From NCBI RefSeq assembly GCF_900608595.1, contig NZ_UWYY01000027.1, positions 1-64,000 on the forward strand: a stretch of 64,000 nucleotides of DNA. Reading direction: 5' to 3'. Source of the stretch: Promicromonospora panici (lineage in GTDB: Bacteria > Actinomycetota > Actinomycetes > Actinomycetales > Cellulomonadaceae). The notes beneath the pieces are model-generated. The model was not told the origin of the DNA and made no database searches. It saw nothing but the letters and a program-made list of their open reading frames with translations. Shown here piece by piece: positions 33,757-43,189 of this stretch (position 1 is its first letter; every line of letters begins with the position of its first letter). The translations under genes and the position numbers were made by a program.

Positions 33757-35250
33757 ATGTTCTTCACGTATCTGCGCAGAGAGCTGCGCAACCGACGCAA
33801 GCAGACGGTCGTGGTAGCGATCGGTCTCGCGGTAGCGATCGCGCTGGTCATCGTCGTCAACGCGGTATCGACCGGCGTCAAGGACGCCCAGTCCGAGGTG
33901 CTCGAGTCCGTCTACGGCGTCGGGACCGACATCACCGTCGACCAGCCCGCCGAGGGACCCGGCGAGGGCGGCGGCCCCGGCCGCTTCGACTTCGGCGAGG
34001 GAGAGGGCGAGGCGAACGAGGACGGCACGCGCGAGCTCGCGCAGGACCGCCTCAGCACAGCGATGGGTTCGACGCCGTTCGACGCCTCCGCGCTGGAGAC
34101 CGTCGCCGCGCTGGACCACGTGTCCGGCGTCGCCGCGACGCTCGGCCTGCAGAACATGTCCTTCTCCGGCGAGATGCCGGACATGGAGGAGGGCGACGGC
34201 CCTGTCACCATGCAGATGGGACCGGACGGCTCCGGCCAGGGTTCCGCGGGCGGCTCGTCCTTCGAGATCGAGCAGTTCACGATTACCGGCGTCGACCCGG
34301 ACGCCACCGCCGTCGGCCCGCTGACCACCGCCGAGGTGGCCGACGGCCGGACGCTGGAGGCGGGCGACAAGAACGTGGCGGTCCTGGACGCGACCTACGC
34401 CGAGCAGCAGGAGCTCGCCGTCGGCGACACGATCACGGTGGGCGGCAAGGACCTGGAGACCGTGGGCACCGTCTCGTCCACGACGGGTGACGGCGTCGCG
34501 ACGGCGTCCGACGCCTACCTCCCGCTCGCCACGGCCCAGACCCTCGCGGACCTCGCCGACCAGGTCACCGACGTCTACGTGCAGGTCGACTCGGCCGAGA
34601 ACGTCGACGCCGTCGCGGCCGCCATCGAGGACGAGCTGCCCGACGCGTCGGTGAGCACCCAGTCCGACCTGGCCGAGGGCGTGACCGGATCGCTCTCGAC
34701 GGCGTCCGACCTGATCAGCACGCTCGGCACCTGGCTGAGCGGCATAGTGCTCGCGGCGGCCTTCGGCCTCGCGATCCTGTTCACCGTCTCCGGCGTGAAC
34801 CGCCGCACGCGCGAGCTCGGCACGCTCAAGGCGATCGGCTGGAGCAAGGGCCGCGTCGTGGGGCAGGTCGCCGGCGAGTCCGTGGTGCAGGGCCTCATCG
34901 GCGGTGCCGTGGGCCTCGCGCTCGGCGCCCTGGCCGTCTGGGCGGTGAACCTGGCGGGCATCACGCTGAGCGGTGCGTCGGGAGGCCTCACGATGGGCGG
35001 GCCCATGCCCGCGGGCGCGGTCCAGGGCGGCGACACCCCGCCCGACGGCGGTGGGGCGTTCGGCGAACGAGCGGACGCGTTCGCCGACGCGGGCAACGCC
35101 GTCGACATCGTGCTGCAGGCGCCCGTGAGCCTGTGGATAGTCCTGGCCGCCATCGGGCTGGCGGTGCTGGGCGGGCTGCTCGCCGGCGTCGTCGGCGGGC
35201 AGCGTGCGGCGAAGCTGCGCCCGGCCGAAGCCCTCCGCTCCCTCGCCTGA
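33757..35250 (+). CDS. MacB/FtsX-like ABC transporter permease
   Basis: The 497-residue protein begins MFFTYLRRELRNRRKQTVVVAIGLAVAIALVIVVNAVSTG, an N-terminal membrane helix. A large outer domain rich in Gly, Glu and Asp follows. Three more helices come near 330-350, 380-405 and 450-475, with GVNRRTRELGTLKAIGWSKGRVVGQ before the second. The topology is that of FtsX/MacB. The C-terminal AAKLRPAEALRSLA is a family mark. GCAGGAG precedes the ATG. It is in an operon with the ATPase gene 30 bp downstream, and likely induced by a response regulator. Confidence 0.9.
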   Translation: MFFTYLRRELRNRRKQTVVVAIGLAVAIALVIVVNAVSTGVKDAQSEVLESVYGVGTDITVDQPAEGPGEGGGPGRFDFGEGEGEANEDGTRELAQDRLSTAMGSTPFDASALETVAALDHVSGVAATLGLQNMSFSGEMPDMEEGDGPVTMQMGPDGSGQGSAGGSSFEIEQFTITGVDPDATAVGPLTTAEVADGRTLEAGDKNVAVLDATYAEQQELAVGDTITVGGKDLETVGTVSSTTGDGVATASDAYLPLATAQTLADLADQVTDVYVQVDSAENVDAVAAAIEDELPDASVSTQSDLAEGVTGSLSTASDLISTLGTWLSGIVLAAAFGLAILFTVSGVNRRTRELGTLKAIGWSKGRVVGQVAGESVVQGLIGGAVGLALGALAVWAVNLAGITLSGASGGLTMGGPMPAGAVQGGDTPPDGGGAFGERADAFADAGNAVDIVLQAPVSLWIVLAAIGLAVLGGLLAGVVGGQRAAKLRPAEALRSLA

Positions 35251-35280
35251 CCCCCGCCCCGTGTTGAGAAAGGCAGACCC

Positions 35281-35958
35281 ATGTATCAGATCGACGACCT
35301 GACCAAGACGTACCGCCAGGGCAAGCGCGTGGTGCGCGCGCTCAAGGACGTGTCCCTGACCATCGGCGACGGCGAGCTCGTGGCCGTTCAGGGGCCGACG
35401 GGCGGCGGTAAGTCCACCCTGCTGCAGATGCTGGGCGGGCTGGACCGTCCGACGTCGGGCACGGTCAAGCTCGACGGCAAGGACCTCGCCGGCATGAGCG
35501 ATACCCAGCTGACCGCCGCACGGGCCGAGACGATCGGCTTCGTGTTCCAGAACTTCAACCTCATCCCGACGCTCACCGCGCTGGAGAACGTCGAGACGGC
35601 GCTCGTGCCGTCGAAGATCGCACGGCAGAGCCGGACGGCACGTGCGCTGGCCGCGCTGGACTCGGTGGGCCTCGGCGACCGGGGCGACCACCTGCCGGGC
35701 GAGCTCTCGGGCGGGCAGCAGCAGCGTGTCGCCATCGCGCGGGCGCTCGTGAAGAACCCGAAGGTGCTGCTCGCGGACGAACCGACCGGCAACCTCGACG
35801 AGGAGACCCGCGACGAGATCGTGGACCTCATGGTGGGCCTGTGGAAGGAACAGGGTCTGACGGTCGTGCTGGTCACCCACGACTCGGTCGTCGCCGCGCG
35901 GACGCCCCGCCGCCTCCGCATCGCGAAGGGCGCGATGAAGGAGCTCCCGCCGAGGTAG
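35281..35958 (+). CDS. MacB/LolD-like ABC transporter ATP-binding subunit
   Basis: The 225-residue ATPase has Walker A GPTGGGKSTLL (a Gly-for-Ser variant), signature ELSGGQQQRVA, Walker B KVLLADEPTGNLD and H-loop VTHDS. FVFQNFNLIPTLTALENV is the usual Q-loop of MacB/LolD proteins. It works with the preceding permease, probably in envelope-stress or antimicrobial peptide export. Its last codons and stop (CCG AGG TAG) lie inside a GTTCTACCTCG-family repeat. Confidence 0.93.
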   Translation: MYQIDDLTKTYRQGKRVVRALKDVSLTIGDGELVAVQGPTGGGKSTLLQMLGGLDRPTSGTVKLDGKDLAGMSDTQLTAARAETIGFVFQNFNLIPTLTALENVETALVPSKIARQSRTARALAALDSVGLGDRGDHLPGELSGGQQQRVAIARALVKNPKVLLADEPTGNLDEETRDEIVDLMVGLWKEQGLTVVLVTHDSVVAARTPRRLRIAKGAMKELPPR

Positions 35959-36060
35959 AACTGTGGCGAAGTAGAACCCCGGCGGAGCAGCTTCCGCTGG
36001 GGTTCTACTTCGCCCTGGTTCTACTTCGCCACAGTTCTACCTCGCCAGAGGACTACCTCG
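35950..36060. repeat. Compound palindrome, GTTCTACCTCG family copy 2
   Basis: GAGGTAGAACTGTGGCGAAGTAGAACCCC and its complement are split by spare GTTCTACTTCGCC units. The stop of the ABC ATPase gene is inside. It lies between two co-directional genes, followed 110 bp later by the xylanase start. Confidence 0.75.
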
Positions 36061-36170
36061 GCGAGCTCTCGACGACGGTGCGTGCTCTGGCTACGCTGCC
36101 CCTACGTCCGCCGTGGCACCGTTGCTCCGGCGTTCGCCCCCAGTCGGAGACACGCGCAAGGGAGCGCAGC

Positions 36171-39100
36171 ATGCCTCGTCGAAATCGTTTCATCAGAGCC
36201 CTTCCACGATCCCGAAATCGTTTCACAGCGGTCGGCGTCGCCGTGCTCGTCGCCGCCGGAGGCCTGACAGCGGCACCAGCCTCCGCGGCGGGCCCCAGCC
36301 CTACGACCACAACGGCCGCCAGCACCGCCGCCGAGACCGCCGACACCGTCGTCACCTCGGTCGACTTCGAGGACGGCACCACCGGCGCTTGGACGCCCAG
36401 CGGCGGCGCGGGCCTCGACGTGGTCGCGGACCCCGACGGCACGGGCAGCGTCCTCGCCATCACGCGGGCCGCCGACTACGAGGGCATCCAGTCGCCGACC
36501 GGGATCTTCCAGCCCGGCCTGACCTACACGTTCAGCATGCGCGCCCGCCTGCCCGAACCCACCGACGGAACACAGCCGAACAGCGCCGACGTCCGGTTCG
36601 TCATGAAGCCGTCCTACACCTGGATCGGCAACACCACGATCGGCACCGCCTGGACCACCGTCACCGGCACGTACACGGCCGACGGCGACCCGGCCGAGCT
36701 GCAGGCCTACCTCGGCAGCACCGACCAAGCCGCTCCCTACACGATCCTCGTGGACGACATCATGGTGACCACCTCCGACACCGTCCCGCCGGGCGACGTC
36801 GTCCCCGGCGGAGCGGTCAACCCCGTTCCCACCCCCGCGTACGCGGCGGAGGGCACCGGCGACGTGTCCGCCCTGACCTTCGACGACGGCCCGAATCCCG
36901 GCACCACGCCCGCCCTGCTCGACTTCCTCGCGGAGCACGAGATCAAGGCGGTGTTCTGCGTCATCGGCCAGAACATCCAGGCCGACGGCGGGGCCGCGAT
37001 CCTGCGCCGGATCGTCGCCGACGGCCACGTGCTGTGCAACCACTCCACGTCGTACGCCGACATGGGCTCCTGGACCGAGGACCGGGTGCGCGCGGACCTC
37101 ATCGCGAACATGGGCATCATCCGCGACGCGCTCGGCGACCCGAACCAGAAAATCCCGTTCTGGCGCGCGCCGAACGGCTCCTGGGGCGTCACGCCCGGCG
37201 TCGCCGTCGAGCTGGGCATGCAGCCGCTCGCCGTGCGGAACACGATCGCCGACTGGGAGACCCAGGACATCGACACCCTCACCGCCAACCTGCGCACCGC
37301 GATGGTCCCGGGAGAGCTGGTCCTGGCGCACGATGGCGGCGGCGACCGGTCCGGCACGCTCGCCGCGGTCCGCACGGTCGTCTCCGAGCGCCTGGCCGAC
37401 GGCTGGGAGTTCACGTTCCCGCAGGGCACGCCCCCGCCGTCGGGTTCGGTGATCAGCACCGACTTCGAGGACGGCACGCTCGGCGGCTGGGTGCCGCGCG
37501 AAGGCACGGAGACATCGGACTTCACACTCGCGGTCACGGACTCCGACGCCCACGACTCCACCCGGTCCGCCGCGCTGACCGGCCGGAACGCCACGGGCGA
37601 CGGAATCGCCCGGGACGTCAGCGGCGTGCTCCGGGCGGGCGTCACCTACGACGTCTCGGCCTGGGCGCGGTTCGCCGAGGGCCAGACGCCCGGCGACATC
37701 TGGCTGAGCCTGGCGAGCACGGTCGACGGCGCCCAGACCTTCTCGACGCTCGGCCAGTTCGACGGCGTCACCAGCACCGGCTGGAGCCAGGTGAACGCCA
37801 CCTTCACGATGCCGGGGCACGACACCGCCCTGCTCTACTTCGAGACCGCCTACAACGGCGGCAACACGAGCGACTGGCTGATCGACGACATCGTCGTGTC
37901 CGTCCCGGAGCCGCCACTGATCGAGGACCTGACCGGCATCAAGGAGACCGTCGACTTCCCCGTGGGCGTCGCCATCGACAGCCGCGAGACGTCGGGCGCC
38001 GCCGCCGAGCTGCTGAACCGCCACTTCGGCCAGATCACGCCCGAGAACCACATGAAGCCTGAGGCCTGGTACGACGACGGGCGCACGTTCCGCCGTCATC
38101 CCGAGGCGACGGCGCTGATGGACTTCGCGCAGGCCAACGACCTGCGGGTGTACGGCCACGTGCTGGCGTGGCACAGCCAGACCCCCGACTGGTTCTTCCA
38201 GGACGACGCCGGTGAGCCGCTCCCGGCCACCGCGGAGGGCCAGGCGATCCTCCGCGAGCGCCTGCGCGCCCACATCTTCGGCATCGCGGAGAACCTGAGC
38301 GCCGACTACGGGGCGTTCGGCTCGGACACCAACCCGCTGGTCGCGTTCGACGTGGTCAACGAGGTCGTGTCCGACGGCGCGGAGAACCCGGACGGGCTGC
38401 GCCGCAGCGAGTGGTTCCGGATCCTGGGCGAGGAGTTCATCGACCTCGCGTTCCGGTACGCGGACGAGGCGTTCAACGAGACGTACGCCGCGCCGCCGTC
38501 GGACACGGTCGCGGAGCGGCCGGTGACCCTGTTCATCAACGACTACAACACCGAGCAGGGCGGCAAGCAGGACCGGTACCGCGCCCTGGTGGAGCGGCTG
38601 CTGGCGCGGGGCGTGCCGGTGGACGGCGTCGGGCACCAGTTCCACGTGTCGCTCGCCATGCCGGTCAGCGCGCTGGAGGGTGCCCTGGCCAGGTTCGCAG
38701 ACCTGCCGGTCACGCAGGCGGTGACCGAGTTCGACGTCACGACGGGCACGCCGGTGAGCCAGGCGCGGCTGATCGACCAGGGGTACTACTTCCGCGACGC
38801 GTTCGAGGCGTTCCGCGCGCATGCGGACAACCTGTTCTGCGTCACGGCGTGGGGCCTTACGGACGGCCGGTCCTGGCGGGTCGACAGCGGTGCGCCGCTG
38901 ATCTTCGACGACCGGTTCCAGGCCAAGCCGGCCTACTACGGGGCGGTCGGCGGCGAGCTGCCGGCCCGGCTGCGCACAGCGAACGTGTTCGCGGGCGACG
39001 TGCCGCTGGACGGCGCGGCGACCGCGTCCCCGGAGTGGGACCGGCTGCCGTTGCACATCTTCGACGCACCGGACGGCGGCGAAGTCGCCTTCCAGCTGCG

Positions 39101-40277
39101 CTGGGCGTCCGACCACCTGACGGCGTTCGTCTCGGTGGACGACGCCGAGGCTGGGTCCGTCGCGGGCGATGCGGTCACGCTGGCGCTCGGTGACGCCGAA
39201 TACGTCGTCGGCCGCGACGGCTCGGTGACCGGCGGGTCCGAGGGCGCGGACGCCGTGGCGACCGAGCGGGAGGGCGGCTACGACGTCGTCGTGCATCTGC
39301 CCGCGGCCCTCGAGGAGGGCACCACCGCCGCCTTTGATGCCCGGGTGACCAGTGGTGACACGACCACGTCGTGGAACACGCCGGGCGCGCTCGGCAACCT
39401 GACGCTGGTCGAGGAGCTGTCGTACCTGGAGGTCCCGGAGGCCGCACAGGCGCCGGCGATCGACGGAGACGTCGACGACGTGTGGGCTTCGGCCGGCGCG
39501 GTGACCACGGCCAAGGAGGTGGAGGGCTCCGGCGGCGCGGTGGCGACCGTCCGCACCCTGTGGCGCGAGGGCACGCTGTTCGTCCTGGCCGACGTCGCCG
39601 ACCCGGTGGTCGACGTCTCGGGCTCCGACCCGTGGATCCAGGACTCCGTGGAGATCTACGTGGACGGCGGCAACGCGAAGAACGGCGCGTACCGGGCGGA
39701 CGACACGCAGATCCGCGTCTCGGCCGAGAACGCCGTGTCGTTCGGGACGGGCGACGAGGCGGCGCAGCGCACCCGCGTCACGAGCGCCGCCACCCTGACC
39801 GACGGCGGGTACCGGGTCGAGGCGGCGATCGACCTGCTGTCCTACGGGGGTCCTGGCACGTTCCACGGCCTGGACTTCCAGGTCAACGACGCGTCGGACG
39901 GCGCGCGGACCGCCGTCCGGAACTGGGCGGACCCGACCGGGTCCGGCTACCAGTCGACCGCCCGCTGGGGCGTCGGTCAGCTCGTGGCGGACGCCGGGCT
40001 GGTCAACCTCACGCCACCCGTGGTGACCGGCAAACCGGCCAAGGGCAAGACCCTCACGGCCGATCCCGGCACCTGGTCGCAGGAGGCGACGTTCACCTAC
40101 CGGTGGCTCCGCGACGGTGAGCCGGTGCGGGGCGGCAGCCAGTCGTCAGGCGGCGGCCAGAGGTACAAGGTCAAGCCGTGGGACGTCGGGCACGAGCTGT
40201 CCGTCGAGGTGACGGCCCGGGTCGCGGACGGCACGACGGCCTCGGCGTCGAGCGATCCGGTGGTCGTCCGGCGTTGA
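36171..40277 (+). CDS. Secreted multidomain xylanase with CE4 deacetylase (CBM-CE4-CBM-GH10-CBM9)
   Basis: The 1368-residue protein has a signal peptide (cleavage after PASA, about 39). Domains follow: CBM4_9-like 59-200; CE4 polysaccharide deacetylase 229-415 with Asp238-Asp239 in LTFDDGPN; a second CBM4_9-like unit 425-575; GH10 585-925; a CBM9-like region 935-1080; CBM9 1085-1270; and an Ig-like end 1280-1368. GH10 acid/base is Glu731 (DVVNEVVSD) and nucleophile Glu853 (VTEFDVTT). In CE4 the second metal His of H-x3-H is Tyr295 (His291 is kept). It should deacetylate and cut xylan. The ATG follows GGGAG; longer upstream reading runs into a repeat. Confidence 0.93.
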   Translation: MPRRNRFIRALPRSRNRFTAVGVAVLVAAGGLTAAPASAAGPSPTTTTAASTAAETADTVVTSVDFEDGTTGAWTPSGGAGLDVVADPDGTGSVLAITRAADYEGIQSPTGIFQPGLTYTFSMRARLPEPTDGTQPNSADVRFVMKPSYTWIGNTTIGTAWTTVTGTYTADGDPAELQAYLGSTDQAAPYTILVDDIMVTTSDTVPPGDVVPGGAVNPVPTPAYAAEGTGDVSALTFDDGPNPGTTPALLDFLAEHEIKAVFCVIGQNIQADGGAAILRRIVADGHVLCNHSTSYADMGSWTEDRVRADLIANMGIIRDALGDPNQKIPFWRAPNGSWGVTPGVAVELGMQPLAVRNTIADWETQDIDTLTANLRTAMVPGELVLAHDGGGDRSGTLAAVRTVVSERLADGWEFTFPQGTPPPSGSVISTDFEDGTLGGWVPREGTETSDFTLAVTDSDAHDSTRSAALTGRNATGDGIARDVSGVLRAGVTYDVSAWARFAEGQTPGDIWLSLASTVDGAQTFSTLGQFDGVTSTGWSQVNATFTMPGHDTALLYFETAYNGGNTSDWLIDDIVVSVPEPPLIEDLTGIKETVDFPVGVAIDSRETSGAAAELLNRHFGQITPENHMKPEAWYDDGRTFRRHPEATALMDFAQANDLRVYGHVLAWHSQTPDWFFQDDAGEPLPATAEGQAILRERLRAHIFGIAENLSADYGAFGSDTNPLVAFDVVNEVVSDGAENPDGLRRSEWFRILGEEFIDLAFRYADEAFNETYAAPPSDTVAERPVTLFINDYNTEQGGKQDRYRALVERLLARGVPVDGVGHQFHVSLAMPVSALEGALARFADLPVTQAVTEFDVTTGTPVSQARLIDQGYYFRDAFEAFRAHADNLFCVTAWGLTDGRSWRVDSGAPLIFDDRFQAKPAYYGAVGGELPARLRTANVFAGDVPLDGAATASPEWDRLPLHIFDAPDGGEVAFQLRWASDHLTAFVSVDDAEAGSVAGDAVTLALGDAEYVVGRDGSVTGGSEGADAVATEREGGYDVVVHLPAALEEGTTAAFDARVTSGDTTTSWNTPGALGNLTLVEELSYLEVPEAAQAPAIDGDVDDVWASAGAVTTAKEVEGSGGAVATVRTLWREGTLFVLADVADPVVDVSGSDPWIQDSVEIYVDGGNAKNGAYRADDTQIRVSAENAVSFGTGDEAAQRTRVTSAATLTDGGYRVEAAIDLLSYGGPGTFHGLDFQVNDASDGARTAVRNWADPTGSGYQSTARWGVGQLVADAGLVNLTPPVVTGKPAKGKTLTADPGTWSQEATFTYRWLRDGEPVRGGSQSSGGGQRYKVKPWDVGHELSVEVTARVADGTTASASSDPVVVRR
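36180..36225. promoter_or_regulatory. Two identical CGAAATCGTTTCA elements within the first codons of the xylanase gene
   Basis: Copies at 36180-36192 and 36213-36225 are 33 bp apart. Each holds GAAA-N3-TTTC as an inverted pair. They encode RNRF twice in the signal peptide. The spacing of about three DNA turns suits a dimer-pair operator, as in LacI-type control of xylanases, but no regulator gene is here. Confidence 0.45.
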
Positions 40278-40286
40278 AGCACCCGC

Positions 40287-40330
40287 CGGAGTTGTTTCCG
40301 TTTCAACCATCTGCGACGGAAACAACTCCG
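40287..40330. terminator. Perfect 15-bp hairpin after the xylanase gene
   Basis: CGGAGTTGTTTCCGT and ACGGAAACAACTCCG flank a 14-nt loop, 9 bp past the stop. A strong terminator is likely. The rest of the gap to 40497 has no gene. Confidence 0.8.
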
Positions 40331-40496
40331 GGCCCGGCCCGATCCCGGAACCTGTTCGTCCCGCGAACGCTAGGAAGGGGTCCTGACGAATCGTTACAGA
40401 TGGTTTACACGAGTTTCCAGGCGACCGGCGTCCTGTGGCGATATGGTCCAAACCTCCCCGACCTCAGACCGGGGAGACGAACAGGGGAGGCAATCA

Positions 40497-42137
40497 GTGA
40501 GGCAAACACGCATCGCCACCTTCGCCGCGGGTGCGGCCGTGGTGGCCCTGACCGTCGCCGGGTGCACCCCGGACGACACGGAGCCGGACAGCGCCGGGCC
40601 GCTCACTCTCGAGACCTGGATCAGCCAGGACATGGAGACCCTCTTCCCGGGCGACGCGGGGGCCTACGACAACATCAGTGTTCTCGACACCGTCTACGAC
40701 GGTCTGGTCCGGTACGACCCGGAGACCACCGAGCCGTACAACTACGTGGCCGAGTCGATCGAGCCGAACGACGACAACACGGTCTGGACCATCACGATCA
40801 AGCCCGGCCTGACCTTCCAGAACGGCGAGCCCGTCGACGCCGAGGCGTTCGCCCGTTCCTGGAACTACACGGCCGACGGCGACAACGGCCTGTACGCCAA
40901 CTACTTCTTCGGCATCATCGAGGGCTACGACGAGATGCAGCCCGAGACCGACGACGCCGGCGAGATCGTCGCGGAGGGCGCCGCGGACGAGCTGTCCGGG
41001 CTGAAGGTCACCGACGACCTGACGCTCGAGGTCACGCTCAGCTCGCCGTTCGCCGGCTTCGCGACGATGCTCGGCTACACCGGATTCTTCCCGGTCGCCC
41101 AGGAGTGCCTGGACGACGTCGAGGCGTGCGCCACGCAGCCCATCGGCAACGGCCCGTTCCAGGTCACCGACTGGCAGCAGGGCCAGGAGCTGACCGCCGA
41201 GCGCTGGGCCGACTACCCGCTGGAGGAGGCGCCGAACTACGACGCGATCCACTGGACCGAGTACTCGGCGGGCGAGACCGCGAGCTGGGCGGACTTCCAG
41301 GCCGGCGACATCGACCTGTCCTTCCCGCCCACGGCCGAGGTCGAGGCCGCGCAGAGCGACCCCGAGCTCTCCGAGCGCTACGTGGAGCAGCCCGGTGCCG
41401 CCCTGACGTTCCTCGGCTTCTCCGGCTACACGGAGGGCCCGTGGAACGACAAGGAGTTCCGCAAGGCGATCTCGATGGCGATCGACCGCGAGGGCATCAT
41501 CTCCTCGCTGGGCAGCGGTCAGGCCGCGCCCGCCGACTCCTGGGCGGTCCCGGGCGGTGTGCCCGGCGGCGAGGCGGGTACGTGCGAGTGGTGCGTCTAC
41601 GACCCCGAGGCGGCCAAGGCCGCGCTGGAGGCGGCCGGCGGTTGGCCCGAGGGCGAGACGCTGCAGATCAGCCTGGGCGACGACGACGCCGAGGTGGAGT
41701 ACTTCACCGCGATCGGCAACTCGATCGAGGAGGTGCTGGGCATTCCCTACGAGCTCAACATCGTCTCGAGCGACGACTACTTCACCATCCGCTCCGAGCA
41801 GGGCTACGACGGCATGTTCCGGAACAACTGGTTCCCGGACTACCCGCTGAACGAGAACTACCTCAGCTTCTACGCCTCGGGTGAGCCCGGCGCGGGGCAC
41901 TGGGGCTGGTACAGCAAGGAGTTCGAGGACAAGCTGGACGAGGCCGCTGCGGCGCCGTCGCTGGACGAGTCCGTCGCCCTCTACCAGGAGGCCGAGGCGA
42001 TCCTCGCCGAGGAGTTCCCGACCATCCCGTTCCGGTGGAGCTTCAGCGCCACCTACTACAGCGAGCGGCTCGACAACGTGATCCTCAACCCGTTCTCGGG
42101 TGCGCCGATCCTGCGCGACATCGAGATCAGCGAGTAG
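40497..42137 (+). CDS. Peptide ABC transporter substrate-binding lipoprotein (DppA/OppA family)
   Basis: The 546-residue protein starts at GTG 40497 with GGGGAGG 6 bases upstream. The lipobox is LTVAGC, so Cys23 is lipidated. SBP family 5 signs are GLVRYDPETTEPYNYVAESIE, VWTITIKPGLTFQNGEPVDAEAFARSW and NGPFQVTDW. It captures oligopeptides, or another cargo, outside the cell and feeds the permease. First gene of a seven-gene run with very short gaps. The preferred ligand is unknown. Confidence 0.93.
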   Translation: MRQTRIATFAAGAAVVALTVAGCTPDDTEPDSAGPLTLETWISQDMETLFPGDAGAYDNISVLDTVYDGLVRYDPETTEPYNYVAESIEPNDDNTVWTITIKPGLTFQNGEPVDAEAFARSWNYTADGDNGLYANYFFGIIEGYDEMQPETDDAGEIVAEGAADELSGLKVTDDLTLEVTLSSPFAGFATMLGYTGFFPVAQECLDDVEACATQPIGNGPFQVTDWQQGQELTAERWADYPLEEAPNYDAIHWTEYSAGETASWADFQAGDIDLSFPPTAEVEAAQSDPELSERYVEQPGAALTFLGFSGYTEGPWNDKEFRKAISMAIDREGIISSLGSGQAAPADSWAVPGGVPGGEAGTCEWCVYDPEAAKAALEAAGGWPEGETLQISLGDDDAEVEYFTAIGNSIEEVLGIPYELNIVSSDDYFTIRSEQGYDGMFRNNWFPDYPLNENYLSFYASGEPGAGHWGWYSKEFEDKLDEAAAAPSLDESVALYQEAEAILAEEFPTIPFRWSFSATYYSERLDNVILNPFSGAPILRDIEISE

Positions 42138-42184
42138 CACGCCCCACCCGGGGCCCGCTCCCGAGGCAAGGAATTCCAGGACGT

Positions 42185-43189
42185 ATGGGCCGCTACATCG
42201 TGCGGCGTCTGGCCCAGGCGGTCGGCACGCTGCTGCTCGTGATGTTCGTGCTGCACCTGCTCACGACCGTCGCCATCCAGCTCAACGGCACCCCGGCGCA
42301 GGCCTTCTTCGGCGACCGGGTCGCGTCACCGGCGCAGATCGCGTCCGTCGAGCGCCGCTTCAACCTGGACGACCCGTGCTTCGACCAGCCCGGCAACCCC
42401 TGCCTCGGCCCGTTCGTGGAGCGCCTCGGCCAGTACGCGCGCGGCGACCTCGGCACCAACCTGCGCGGCCGCGAGGTCACCGACATCGTCGCCGCGGCCG
42501 CGCCCAACACCCTGCGCCTGTTCAGCGTCGTGCTGGTCACGTGGCTCGCCCTCGGCATGCTGCTCGGATCGGCCGCCGCACGCTGGCGCGGCTCCCCCGG
42601 CGACCACGGGATCCGGCTCAGCTCGGTCCTCATCGACGCGTTCCCGGTCTTCGTGCTGCTCGTCGTCTACCGGTACGTCGTCGCCGTGCCGCTGAACCGA
42701 TGGTCCGAGCAGACGTTCGGCGAGAACTCCTGGCCGCCGTACTGGTTCAAGCCGTCCTTCGACCCCAGCCACCCCTGGGCCACGATCGTCGTCCCGGGCA
42801 TCCTGCTGGGCCTGGCCGGCTCGGCCGCGTTCATCCGCCTGGTCCGGGCCAGCCAACTCGAGTCGTACCAGGGTGACCACGTGCGTACGGCACGCTCGAA
42901 GGGCCTGGGCGAGCGGCACGTCATCCTGCACCACGTGGTGCGCAACTCCTCGGTGCCGGTGGTGACCGCCATCGGCCTGGCCTTCGTCGAAGGGCTCGGC
43001 GGCGCCGTCATCACCGAGGGAATCATGAACATCTACGGCATCGGCGGCGTCCTGTGGCAGGCGGTGCAGGATGACGACGTCGCGCTCGTCATCGCCGTCG
43101 TAACCCTGCTGACCGTCGTGACGGTCCTGGTGATGATCATCGTCGACATCGTCTATGCCCTACTCGACCCGAGGATCCGTTATGAATGA
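42185..43189 (+). CDS. Peptide ABC transporter permease, DppB-like
   Basis: The 334-residue permease opens MGRYIVRRLAQAVGTLLLVMFVLHLL, a DppB mark. The EAA loop is VRTARSKGLGERHVILHHVVRNSSVPVV. Six hydrophobic spans are seen. Two Cys residues lie in an outer loop (DDPCFDQPGNPCLGPF), common in actinobacterial members. It overlaps the next permease by 8 bp. Confidence 0.93.
   Translation: MGRYIVRRLAQAVGTLLLVMFVLHLLTTVAIQLNGTPAQAFFGDRVASPAQIASVERRFNLDDPCFDQPGNPCLGPFVERLGQYARGDLGTNLRGREVTDIVAAAAPNTLRLFSVVLVTWLALGMLLGSAAARWRGSPGDHGIRLSSVLIDAFPVFVLLVVYRYVVAVPLNRWSEQTFGENSWPPYWFKPSFDPSHPWATIVVPGILLGLAGSAAFIRLVRASQLESYQGDHVRTARSKGLGERHVILHHVVRNSSVPVVTAIGLAFVEGLGGAVITEGIMNIYGIGGVLWQAVQDDDVALVIAVVTLLTVVTVLVMIIVDIVYALLDPRIRYE

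Noticed and set aside
35841..36170. N-terminal extension of the xylanase
   Set aside because: The extension crosses the end of the ABC ATPase gene and a palindrome. The ATG at 36171 has a ribosome site and is followed by a good signal peptide.
36102..39866. Open minus-strand frame of 1254 codons opposite the xylanase gene
   Set aside because: It is a shadow of high-GC codon bias. The residues are Arg/Val/Gly-rich noise and the plus strand encodes clear CE4 and GH10 motifs.
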